A stretch of 64,000 nucleotides of DNA from Aquabacter sp965279295. GTDB lineage: Bacteria; Pseudomonadota; Alphaproteobacteria; Rhizobiales; Xanthobacteraceae. The DNA is taken from NCBI GenBank assembly GCA_965279295.1, contig CBDIHQ010000013.1. One strand, written 5' to 3'. This document shows, in pieces, positions 7,824-14,643 of this stretch; the first letter of the stretch is position 1, and each line of letters opens with the position of its first letter. The notes under the pieces are model-generated. The model saw only the letters and a list, made by a program, of their open reading frames with translations, was not told the origin of the DNA and did no database searches. The position numbers and the translations under genes are program-made.

Positions 7824-8477
7824 ATGATCGATTTCGACGTATCGAGTGCCGGCCAACGAACTTATGCAAAAATTATCAGCCTGATGGACGGTGGCTTCCT
7901 GGAGGTTACCGGAACCCCGTTGCAAGACTATTCAGATCTCGCAATCGATGAGAGATTCCGAAAGAAGCTAAATCACTATTTGAACGAAATTCGAAACAAC
8001 AAATCGGCCTCGTCTAAACTGACTTCTGAACTCACGGAGGTTTCTCAAACCCAGCCGATCTTGGCCGAAATGATCAGCGATGGTTTGCTTTCGGAGAAAT
8101 CGATAGCCTCGGAAAATCGCGAGATTATCTTGCCTCCCGATATCGATGACGTTTCCCCGAATCTGTTCAAATCCGCCTGCTATGCCGAGGCAAAATCTGT
8201 GACGGCCAAGGGCGGAATAGACAGTCCTCTCAACGAGTTCCTGCGAGGCGTGATCAACAGGGTCGGTGTCTCCATGGGTTGGAATAGAAGGATGAATATC
8301 GGAGCGAATCGGCATTTCCCCCGCATGGCTCAATGGTTGCGTGAGCTTGAGGCCGAAACCCATTGGGAGACTGGAATTGGATTCTGGCTGCTGAATGTCA
8401 GCGGAACGGGGCGTGTCCGAGAGTTTCCGATCGATCCTAGTACGTTGAAGATTAGAATTGACCCCGCGCACTTATAA
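7824..8477 (+). CDS. Hypothetical protein, orphan cargo gene
   Basis: A 217-residue protein with no family I recognise. ATG 7824 has a strong SD GGGAGGGAT (7810-7818); a longer frame from 7773 has none. It is hydrophilic, with no signal peptide or transmembrane segment. Visible features are FDVSSAGQRTYAKIISLMDG at the start, a Lys/Ser-rich helix (FRKKLNHYLNEIRNNKSASS) and a C-terminal block with several Trp residues (MGWNRRMN, MAQWLRELEAETHWETGIGFWLLNV). Base composition is AT-richer than the surrounding chromosome. It is monocistronic and ends in a strong hairpin at 8492-8532, converging on the DUF927 gene. A cargo function such as defence is possible but unsupported. Confidence 0.7.
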   Translation: MIDFDVSSAGQRTYAKIISLMDGGFLEVTGTPLQDYSDLAIDERFRKKLNHYLNEIRNNKSASSKLTSELTEVSQTQPILAEMISDGLLSEKSIASENREIILPPDIDDVSPNLFKSACYAEAKSVTAKGGIDSPLNEFLRGVINRVGVSMGWNRRMNIGANRHFPRMAQWLRELEAETHWETGIGFWLLNVSGTGRVREFPIDPSTLKIRIDPAHL

Positions 8478-8491
8478 TTTGGATACGCTTT

Positions 8492-8532
8492 AGCCGTAGA
8501 GCCGGGCACTAAACCCGCCCGGCTCTACGGCT
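8492..8532. terminator. Perfect 16-bp hairpin between convergent genes
   Basis: AGCCGTAGAGCCGGGC (8492-8507) and its exact complement (8517-8532) are separated by 9 nt. It lies between the orphan gene ending at 8477 and the leftward DUF927 gene ending at 8611. There is no T-run, so it may stop transcription in both directions with Rho, or protect RNA ends. Confidence 0.65.
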
Positions 8533-8610
8533 AGAATTCGACTAACTGAGATTTATTTAGCCATCCTCCTGCCCCGGAGCAGTGTCAGCCGCGCGCGAAG
8601 AGCCGGCCGC

Positions 8611-10248
8611 CTAAGATTCCGATTTCTTTGGGAGAGCAGGAAGTCGGTCGAAATCAACCATCAGGACGCTTGTCCTTTCGTTGTTTAGCCCCCCTATCCT
8701 CAGCTGTCGAACGTTGTGTGACGCCGTCTTACCGGGCATTAAGATCCCCCTTTTCTTGAGTTCGCTCAAAACCGCATCCTCATCAGCGGCACCAACGATT
8801 TCCTCTAAGCGAGCCCGAAAAACAGCAAGAACTCGGATCCCACCAACAGAACGGCGAACACCAAATACAGTACCTGCGAGCTTGGGCGAGACGGCTTTCG
8901 TGGATTCCACCAGCGGGAAAAGCTGCTCGTCCAACGCGGAAGTGGCCAACCAATCGACAAGGTCATCCGTTGCACAGGAGACAGGTCGCACGAGTAACCA
9001 AGCGTCCCGATATACCTTGGCGATCGATTCGTGCGCTTCCTTCTTGGACCAGGGCCCAACACCATAATCGGCGGAAAGCGCTGCAGCTGCATATACGACA
9101 GCAAATTTGTTTGCAAAGCGAAGCGCATATGGATTTTGAGTCACCACCTCCCTGCGCATGAACCTATTCGTATACTTCTCTAATTTATGCGCAAGCTCGC
9201 CGTCGTGAACTAATTCCTTCAGAAATGCACGGATCGGAGTTCCATATTGCTGTTCAATGTCTTTCTCCAATTTCTCGGCGATGGCGCGGTGCTTGGACAT
9301 ATCGGGCTCTCGATCGAAAATGCCCCCTTCCATCTGCTCAGGGACGGGTATGCCAATTAGGCGCACCGTCTCTCCGCCTTTTCGCTCCTTTATCCCATCT
9401 AACGGCTTTTCGCCCGACGACATACCAAACATTAGGTATTCGACATTGCGCAGGCCTGGTAGCATCGAGGTCACCGACTTAGACCGTTGCTTGCCCTTTC
9501 CCCCTCCAGCAAAGTATGCAAGATCGGATTGATATTGTTCCATTTTTTGCCCACTCAGGCCTAAGCGACCAATCTCATCCAAGATCAGCAGCCCGTCGTT
9601 GCTGCGCGCAGCGGATTCTTCCAAATGCCGATTGGTTTGAGAATGGGTATCAATTTGGGGGCGAGAGGCGGCAGACCAGACAGACAGAGCTGCCAATGCA
9701 CAGGTGGTCTTTCCGGTCGTCGTCTTGCCGTACATATGAAAAATCGCGCCTTCGCTTAGCGCCGACGATCGGAGAAGGGGCCCCGCAAATCCCAGAGCAA
9801 CCGAGAAAAGAAGATAACTTGATCGAGAGATGGGATGAGACACTGCTTCCCGCCAGCGCTCCAGGCTACCCCGTACATGCTTCTTGACATCCACCATCTC
9901 GGAAAAGCGAATATTGGTCTCTTTGCCCACAGAGCCATCCGGTAGGAGGAAGGTATCCGGGTTGTCGCCCTTCCAGCCGATAAGCTGGGTAAGCTCGATT
10001 ACAGGTCGCCCACTCCAGGCAAACACGGCCTGCAACTCACGCAAAACATCATCCGGCGCCGCATCGATACCGATGGATAAGAGAAAATCGCGTGCAGAGC
10101 TCAGTTTCGCCGACCACTCATTGTTCAGGCGCGTCTTTGTCTGGGCGCCCGCCTTGTCCTTTATCTCGACTTCAACGAAGCACTTTCCGCTATCAATGTC
10201 TTTGCAGAAGGCCACGGGTTTGAGCCACTTCTTCCAGCTGTGATTCAT
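8611..10248 (-). CDS. DUF927-type ATPase (primase/helicase-associated)
   Basis: A 545-residue P-loop protein of the DUF927 group, found on phages, plasmids and integrative elements and thought to act in DNA replication. An N-terminal region of about 160 residues is followed by the ATPase core, with Walker A GKTTTGKTT at residues 174-182 and Walker B LLILDEIG ending in Asp224-Glu225. A Gly/Lys-rich stretch (AYFAGGGKGKQRSKS) lies after it. No TOPRIM primase domain is visible, although DUF927 is often coupled to one. Start ATG 10248 gives MNHSWKKWLKPVAFCKDIDS. A short dyad (10270-10289) lies just upstream. It is transcribed leftwards, like the rep, alpA and int genes. Confidence 0.8.
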   Translation of the reverse strand: MNHSWKKWLKPVAFCKDIDSGKCFVEVEIKDKAGAQTKTRLNNEWSAKLSSARDFLLSIGIDAAPDDVLRELQAVFAWSGRPVIELTQLIGWKGDNPDTFLLPDGSVGKETNIRFSEMVDVKKHVRGSLERWREAVSHPISRSSYLLFSVALGFAGPLLRSSALSEGAIFHMYGKTTTGKTTCALAALSVWSAASRPQIDTHSQTNRHLEESAARSNDGLLILDEIGRLGLSGQKMEQYQSDLAYFAGGGKGKQRSKSVTSMLPGLRNVEYLMFGMSSGEKPLDGIKERKGGETVRLIGIPVPEQMEGGIFDREPDMSKHRAIAEKLEKDIEQQYGTPIRAFLKELVHDGELAHKLEKYTNRFMRREVVTQNPYALRFANKFAVVYAAAALSADYGVGPWSKKEAHESIAKVYRDAWLLVRPVSCATDDLVDWLATSALDEQLFPLVESTKAVSPKLAGTVFGVRRSVGGIRVLAVFRARLEEIVGAADEDAVLSELKKRGILMPGKTASHNVRQLRIGGLNNERTSVLMVDFDRLPALPKKSES

Positions 10249-10269
10249 GTTCGAGATTTCCTAGCTGAT

Positions 10270-10289
10270 GTGAGACGGGGCTGTCTCAC
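10270..10289. promoter_or_regulatory. Dyad GTGAGAC-N6-GTCTCAC upstream of DUF927 gene
   Basis: A perfect 7+7 bp inverted repeat ends 22 nt upstream of the DUF927 start codon. The same heptamer GTGAGAC occurs twice in the integrase-tRNA gap (13746-13752 and 13789-13795). It is a candidate binding site for an element-encoded regulator or a hairpin in the 5' leader. Confidence 0.4.
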
Positions 10290-10428
10290 TTGGAGGCACA
10301 ATTTCTCAACTGCGCGACGGCCTATAGCGCGCTTGTAGTGTGTCACTATGTTTTCAGAGATTGAGCCTCTAGAGCACCTAACTCGCTATCCAGACGGCAT
10401 TTCAAAGGGTTTTACTCGAATATCGCGT

Positions 10429-11292
10429 TTACATTTCTACGAGGCAGCCATTATTGATTGAGAGGCCTATTAGCTGGATCCTCTGATTTGTTGTCTGACC
10501 TAAGAGCCAGTTATCAGCTTCAATTTGGTATGGTTTTTCGAGGGAGCCTTTGTAGATTTTCTTCTGGCCCTCTTTCTTTGTGCGCGAGAATAGTTTGCGC
10601 TTAATCACGTAGCCTACGCTCATGCCAACATCAGAGTGATTACGCTCTTCTATTTTCGTGGGGAAGCGCGTTGTTTCTGTAGGCTCGAGCTTCAGTGCCT
10701 TCTTCAGTTCCTTGGCACTGGTACCGGTTACAACGGCATGCAGATGGGGTTGCCAGTAGACATCGTCGCCTCGCTTTTCCAAGCTGACATCAACTGCCAT
10801 AATCCCTTTCACACTCCGCAGAGTGTCTAAGCGACGGGTCATCCATGCATGGAGCGTTGCCGGCTTGCTTTCGAACAGATGGCCTACTTCCTTTCGCCAT
10901 TTATCTCGAACAACAGTGATGAAGAAAACGGGCTGGTCGTTGCTCGACAGGAAAGGAGTGAGCAATAACATATGTTTCGCTCGCTCGAGCCGGGAGGCGT
11001 GATGGCAAGCCGCTGGGCATAGCTCGGTAGCTAAACATACCCTGTCTGCATGACACTTTTCCAACTGCTGAACGTCAAAAGCGGTGGGATTGATCTTGAG
11101 CATGCGGCCGACCATTCGTTGATTGCGCTCTATGCATTCCAAGTTCGTCTCGAAGCCGGTTACTCCAATCTCTTGTAGATCTTTGTCCAGCCTCTTTTCA
11201 TTTCCGAATATGGAAAGAGAGAAGAGCGGGCGCTGAGGTCGCTCGAAACGTACGGGGCGAGGTGTCGGGATTTCGCGCTTGCGGACCGTCAT
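10429..11292 (-). CDS. Candidate HUH-type replication initiator (Rep) protein
   Basis: A 287-residue protein with rolling-circle Rep features. A Cys/His cluster at residues 80-98 (Cys80, 86, 92 and 96) resembles the zinc knuckle of plasmid Rep proteins. Motif I may be FFITVV (123-128). Motif II is QPHLHAVV, with the His-Leu-His metal triad at 183-185. Motif III is GYVIKRK, with Tyr228 as candidate nucleophile and Lys231 in a YxxK arrangement. The family nicks DNA and stays covalently attached to the 5' end. ATG 11292 overlaps the alpA-like stop by 4 nt, so the two genes are co-translated. Assignment rests on motif reading only; no double-strand origin was identified. Confidence 0.65.
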   Translation of the reverse strand: MTVRKREIPTPRPVRFERPQRPLFSLSIFGNEKRLDKDLQEIGVTGFETNLECIERNQRMVGRMLKINPTAFDVQQLEKCHADRVCLATELCPAACHHASRLERAKHMLLLTPFLSSNDQPVFFITVVRDKWRKEVGHLFESKPATLHAWMTRRLDTLRSVKGIMAVDVSLEKRGDDVYWQPHLHAVVTGTSAKELKKALKLEPTETTRFPTKIEERNHSDVGMSVGYVIKRKLFSRTKKEGQKKIYKGSLEKPYQIEADNWLLGQTTNQRIQLIGLSINNGCLVEM

Positions 11293-11507
11293 ATCGCCTC
11301 CTTGCCGAAAAGTGCTTCAATCTCAGATGCGCGCCATGCCACTGCGCGCGAGCCCAATTGAATCGACTTTGGGAAACGTCCTTCTTGAATTCCCCGGTAC
11401 CAAGCCGCCCTTGAAACGGGGATTGGGCCGGTGGGAGCGAGAATATCTTTTAGGCGAACGAGACGCTCCCCTTTGCACCAACTCAAAAGATCGACGCCGT
11501 GATCCAT
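11289..11507 (-). CDS. AlpA-family DNA-binding protein (excisionase-like)
   Basis: A 72-residue helix-turn-helix protein of the AlpA/excisionase type. The translation shows the usual pattern RLVRLKDILA, PVSRAAWYRGIQEGRFPKSI, QLGSRAVAWRASEIEALF. Such proteins activate the integrase or act as directionality factors for P4-like elements. ATG at 11507 is the only good start. The stop overlaps the Rep start (ATGA), giving an alpA-rep operon. Its presence between integrase and replication genes supports an integrative element. It could also be the regulator recognising the GTGAGAC motifs. Confidence 0.85.
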   Translation of the reverse strand: MDHGVDLLSWCKGERLVRLKDILAPTGPIPVSRAAWYRGIQEGRFPKSIQLGSRAVAWRASEIEALFGKEAI

Positions 11508-11698
11508 TATGAGCTCCTAGGAATGATAACAAAGACTATTTACAGACGAACGAAAGGCGCGCGAATTTTGCCTCCGCAGGCGGAAGAAGATTTGCATGAA
11601 GTACTGGGAAATCGGTTGCAGAGGGCTACAACACGACTAGATGAGCCTGGGTGGCACGAAAGAAATCACCTCAAAACGGCGGCCAATAGCCCCGGGCT

Positions 11699-12247
11699 TC
11701 AGCCCTTAATGGTAATTTCTACATTCTCGACGGGGATATTGTAGTAGAGAGCGAGGGCCTTCTTGGCGTCTTGCAGAGACAGGGCGAGCCCCGCTGTAGC
11801 TGTAGGATATGAGTGCGCTTCTAAGCGTCCATGTTGCTCGCTAGAGACGGCCGGCCCTGGAGCGGCAACGGACTCAATTGTGTCCTGGGGTGTCAACTCA
11901 ATGTCTTGGTCTGACTCGTCGTCAAAACCGGCCGCCGCTACCAACTCGTGAGATTGCCCTAATGCGACCTGGCATAGACTGATGGTCGTGAAATACCAAA
12001 CGATGCGGGTGGGATTGCCGAGCCGGCCCACGACGTACTTTCCGCACCCGATCTCCTCCAAAAGCCGCGCTAATGCCACGGCCTCCTTCATCGTGAGATC
12101 GAGTGCGTTACACACCTGAGAGAGCGGGGTGCTCGATGCATTGTTTTTGCGAGTCGACAAACGCTCGAACAGGCGAAGCACCAACTGGTTGTGCCCACAA
12201 AGCCTGCGCAGGCTTTGGGCCACATTGTTGGCTGACTTCTTCAACAT
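11699..12247 (-). CDS. Hypothetical protein, possible winged-helix domain
   Basis: A protein of 182 residues from ATG 12247 (MLKKSANNVAQSLRRLCGHN), or 203 residues if TTG 12310 is used. Neither start has a well-spaced SD; a strong GGAGGAG lies too far upstream of the ATG. The middle (NALDLTMKEAVALARLLEEI, then GCGKYVVGRLGNPTRIVWYF) resembles a winged helix with a beta wing. An acidic, low-complexity linker (DDESDQDIELTPQD) follows. The C-terminus (LSLQDAKKALALYYNIPVEN) resembles small tail modules on phage-type regulators. It lies between alpA and int in the mobile element; a regulatory role is inferred. Confidence 0.6.
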   Translation of the reverse strand: MLKKSANNVAQSLRRLCGHNQLVLRLFERLSTRKNNASSTPLSQVCNALDLTMKEAVALARLLEEIGCGKYVVGRLGNPTRIVWYFTTISLCQVALGQSHELVAAAGFDDESDQDIELTPQDTIESVAAPGPAVSSEQHGRLEAHSYPTATAGLALSLQDAKKALALYYNIPVENVEITIKG

Positions 12248-12453
12248 CGAATACGCCCCGGCCGGGCGATCCGGCTCTCCTCCTTTTAAGGATCTTTCAC
12301 CGCGCGTCAACTGAAAAGGCGAAAAAGGCTATAAAAAAGGGACGCCAAAGACAGAGAGCAGCTGGCTCCTGAGCTAAATCACTCCAACCACTTGATATAA
12401 GAGCGAAATATCTAATCTAGCACTTTCAAGCGCCGGGAGCGCTTCGCCGGTCT

Positions 12454-13647
12454 TTACCGCTTGAGAGTGCGGAATTGATCCAAAAGGTCGGCCCAAGACT
12501 GCATAAGAGCGACGCGCTCGGGCCAATACGTCGCTCGGTTGTATACGCGGCGGACGGTGTTTTTATCCACATGTGCGAGAGCGGCCTCAATCACGTCAGC
12601 GGAGAAACCGCGTTCGTTCAGAATCGAACTGGCGGTCGCCCGAAATCCATGGGCGGTCATTTCATCGTGCGTGAAACCCATCCGGCGTAGCGCGCTGTTA
12701 AAGGCGTTATCGCTTAGCACTTTCCGGTTTGTGCGCACCGAGGGGAATACGAGCTCACTTACACCAGTGATCGGTCGCAATTTCTCAAGCACCTCGAGCG
12801 CTTGGCGAGAAAGGGGGACGAGGTGTGGGCGGCGCATCTTCATGCGCTCCTGCGGGATAGTCCATACTGCCCTCTCAACGTCAATTTCCTGCCACCGCGC
12901 TCCGCGAACTTCGCCGGGGCGGCAGAAGGTCAGTGCATTGAAGAGCAGAGCCGATCGAAGCGATGGCCAGCCCGTGTAGGCATCGATTGCGCACATCAAG
13001 GCACCGACTTCTTTCGGATCCGTAAGAGCGGGACGATGGGTCACTTGAGGGGGGCGAAGAGCGCCACGGAGCGGTCCGGTCGGGTCAACCTCAGCCCTTA
13101 AGGTGGAGATTGCCAGGCGAAAGACCCCGCCAATTGTCGACCTCAGCTTGGTCGCTGTTTCATGTCGGCCGCTTCGCTCGATGCTTTGTAGAACGCTCAG
13201 CACCTCGACGGGGGTAATCTCGGAGATTGGCCGCAGGCCGAGTGCCGGACCCGCGAGCTTCTGAAGAAACCATCGGTTTTTCGCCAGCGTCCGCTCGGTG
13301 CAACCCTTAGCGGCCAATCTCGCTATGTACTCGTCGGCGACCAGTCCAAATGTATTTTCGGCGGTGGCGGCCGCTTCGATCTTGGCCTTACGCCTTACGA
13401 CCGACGGGTCCTCCCCATTCGCGAGCGTTCGTTTGGCGTCGTCGCGCCGATGCCGAGCGTCCGCGAGCGAAATTGTGGGATACGGACCAAAGGAGAGTTG
13501 TTTCGCCTTACCGGCGAATCGATAGGCAAGGCGCCAGAGGCGGCTGCCGGAGGGACTAACGAATAGGAACAGGCCGCCGCCGTCGAATAGCTTGTATGCT
13601 TGATCCTTCGGCTTGGCGTTCCGGAGCGCGATGTCAGTCAAAGGCAT
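12454..13647 (-). CDS. int: P4-type tyrosine recombinase/integrase
   Basis: A 397-residue site-specific integrase with an N-terminal DUF4102 arm-binding domain (MPLTDIALRNAKPKDQAYKL, then FDGGGLFLFVSPSGSRLWRL) and a C-terminal catalytic domain. Catalytic residues can be read: Arg233 in FCRPGEVRGARW, His323 and Arg326 in HGFRATASS, His349 in LAHVDKN and Tyr359 in RRVYNRA. ATG 13647 is the family start; TTG 13662 is a weaker upstream option. The gene lies 166 bp from the 3' end of tRNA-Gly, the classic place for P4-type elements that use a tRNA 3' end as attB. It reads away from the tRNA into the element. Confidence 0.93.
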   Translation of the reverse strand: MPLTDIALRNAKPKDQAYKLFDGGGLFLFVSPSGSRLWRLAYRFAGKAKQLSFGPYPTISLADARHRRDDAKRTLANGEDPSVVRRKAKIEAAATAENTFGLVADEYIARLAAKGCTERTLAKNRWFLQKLAGPALGLRPISEITPVEVLSVLQSIERSGRHETATKLRSTIGGVFRLAISTLRAEVDPTGPLRGALRPPQVTHRPALTDPKEVGALMCAIDAYTGWPSLRSALLFNALTFCRPGEVRGARWQEIDVERAVWTIPQERMKMRRPHLVPLSRQALEVLEKLRPITGVSELVFPSVRTNRKVLSDNAFNSALRRMGFTHDEMTAHGFRATASSILNERGFSADVIEAALAHVDKNTVRRVYNRATYWPERVALMQSWADLLDQFRTLKR

Positions 13648-13745
13648 GTGTAGGCATCTCAAATCGGCGAGTAGCCGCGATGCCTACAGAAATGCCTACA
13701 ATTTCAAGAGATGCAACGAGGCCTCACGCGCGCGCAAGACACGCC

Positions 13746-13795
13746 GTGAGACACTCAACTAATTGAAATCTCATCAGAAAACGACGCAGTGAGAC
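13746..13795. repeat. Paired GTGAGAC direct repeats in the int-tRNA gap
   Basis: GTGAGAC occurs at 13746-13752 and 13789-13795, 43 bp apart, between the integrase start and the tRNA 3' end. The same heptamer forms the dyad upstream of the DUF927 gene. Arm-type integrase sites or regulator sites are possible; two copies are weak evidence. Confidence 0.35.
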
Positions 13796-13812
13796 GTCCT
13801 GACACCCGAAAC

Positions 13813-13887
13813 TGGAGCGGGCGATGGGATTCGAACCCACGACCCCAACCTTGGCAAGGTTGTGCTCTACCCCTGAGCTACACCCGC
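13813..13887 (-). tRNA. tRNA-Gly (anticodon GCC)
   Basis: Folding by eye gives a 7-bp acceptor (GCGGGTG with CGCCCGC), a D-stem GCTC/GAGC, an anticodon stem CAACC/GGTTG with loop TTGCCAA (anticodon GCC) and a T-arm with TTCGAAT. CCA is encoded at 13813-13815. It is on the minus strand with its 3' end facing the integrase gene, so it is the probable attachment site of the element to its left. The gene itself appears intact after integration. Confidence 0.95.
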
Positions 13888-13998
13888 ATCCATCCGGCGT
13901 CGCAGTCTCCTGCGCGGCAGGTGGGTGTCTATGCCAAAAGCTAAGGGGGAATGCAACAGGCTTATCTCAAACTCGCCTGGAATCGCCCAACCGCGCCC

Positions 13999-14520
13999 TC
14001 AGGCCCTGTGGATGGGGTCGATCCATTTCACCTCGGAGGGGGTCTCCACCGGCGCGATGTCGAGATTGACCACCACCGGGTCCTGGCCCGAGCGGATCAC
14101 CACGCATTCCAGCATGTCGTCGGGCGAGGCGTTGATTTCCTGGTGGGGCACGTAGGGCGGGATGAAGATGAAGTCGCCCGGCCCCGCCTCGGCGGTATAT
14201 TCCAGATGCTCGCCCCAGCGCATGCGGGCCTTGCCCTTCAGCACGTAGATCACGCTTTCCAGGTCGCCGTGGTGGTGCGCGCCGGTCTTGGCATCGGGGT
14301 GGATGTGCACCGTGCCGGCCCAGATCTTTTCCGCTCCGGCCCGCGCCTTGTTGATGGCGGCGGCGCGGCTCATGCCGGGGGTCTGGGCGGTGTTGGGATC
14401 GAGCTGGTCGCCGGGGATCACCTTCACGCCGGTGTCGCGCCAGTCGTGCGGATGCCCGTGGTCATGGCCGTGGTCGTGGTCATGCGGATGATCGTGATCG
14501 TGATCGTGCTTATCGCCCAT
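13999..14520 (-). CDS. Cupin-domain protein with His/Asp-rich N-terminus
   Basis: A 173-residue protein. Residues 4-26 alternate His and Asp with some Pro and Gly (for example HDHDHDHPHDHDHGHDHG), a likely metal-binding tail. A single cupin barrel follows, with motif 1 HHHGDLESVIYVLKGKARMR (His and Glu ligands) and motif 2 GDFIFIPPYVPHQ. Cupins of this kind bind one divalent metal and may act as isomerases, dioxygenases or sensors; the substrate is not evident. The gene lies beside tRNA-Gly on its chromosomal side, so it probably belongs to the core genome. The His tract is encoded in part by a short GATCGT-type repeat (14487-14508), which could vary in length in frame. Confidence 0.8.
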   Translation of the reverse strand: MGDKHDHDHDHPHDHDHGHDHGHPHDWRDTGVKVIPGDQLDPNTAQTPGMSRAAAINKARAGAEKIWAGTVHIHPDAKTGAHHHGDLESVIYVLKGKARMRWGEHLEYTAEAGPGDFIFIPPYVPHQEINASPDDMLECVVIRSGQDPVVVNLDIAPVETPSEVKWIDPIHRA

Positions 14521-14643
14521 GGCCGTTTCTCCTCAGCGCGAACCGTCGGGTTTGCCCACCCGTTCGCTTTGCTTGCCCGCTTCGAGGCGTGAGGCTAGAA
14601 CAGCGGCAACTTTCCTGCATCCTCTTTCGGAGCCGCACCTCCC

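Noticed and set aside
1..13800. Second copy of the tRNA-Gly 3' end (far att site)
   Set aside because: I looked by eye for the TTCGAACCC-containing 3' segment left of the integrase and found none; the far end may be outside the window or too diverged.
14487..14508. Tandem repeat as a mobile or regulatory repeat
   Set aside because: It lies in the coding sequence of the His/Asp tail and is explained by codon repetition.
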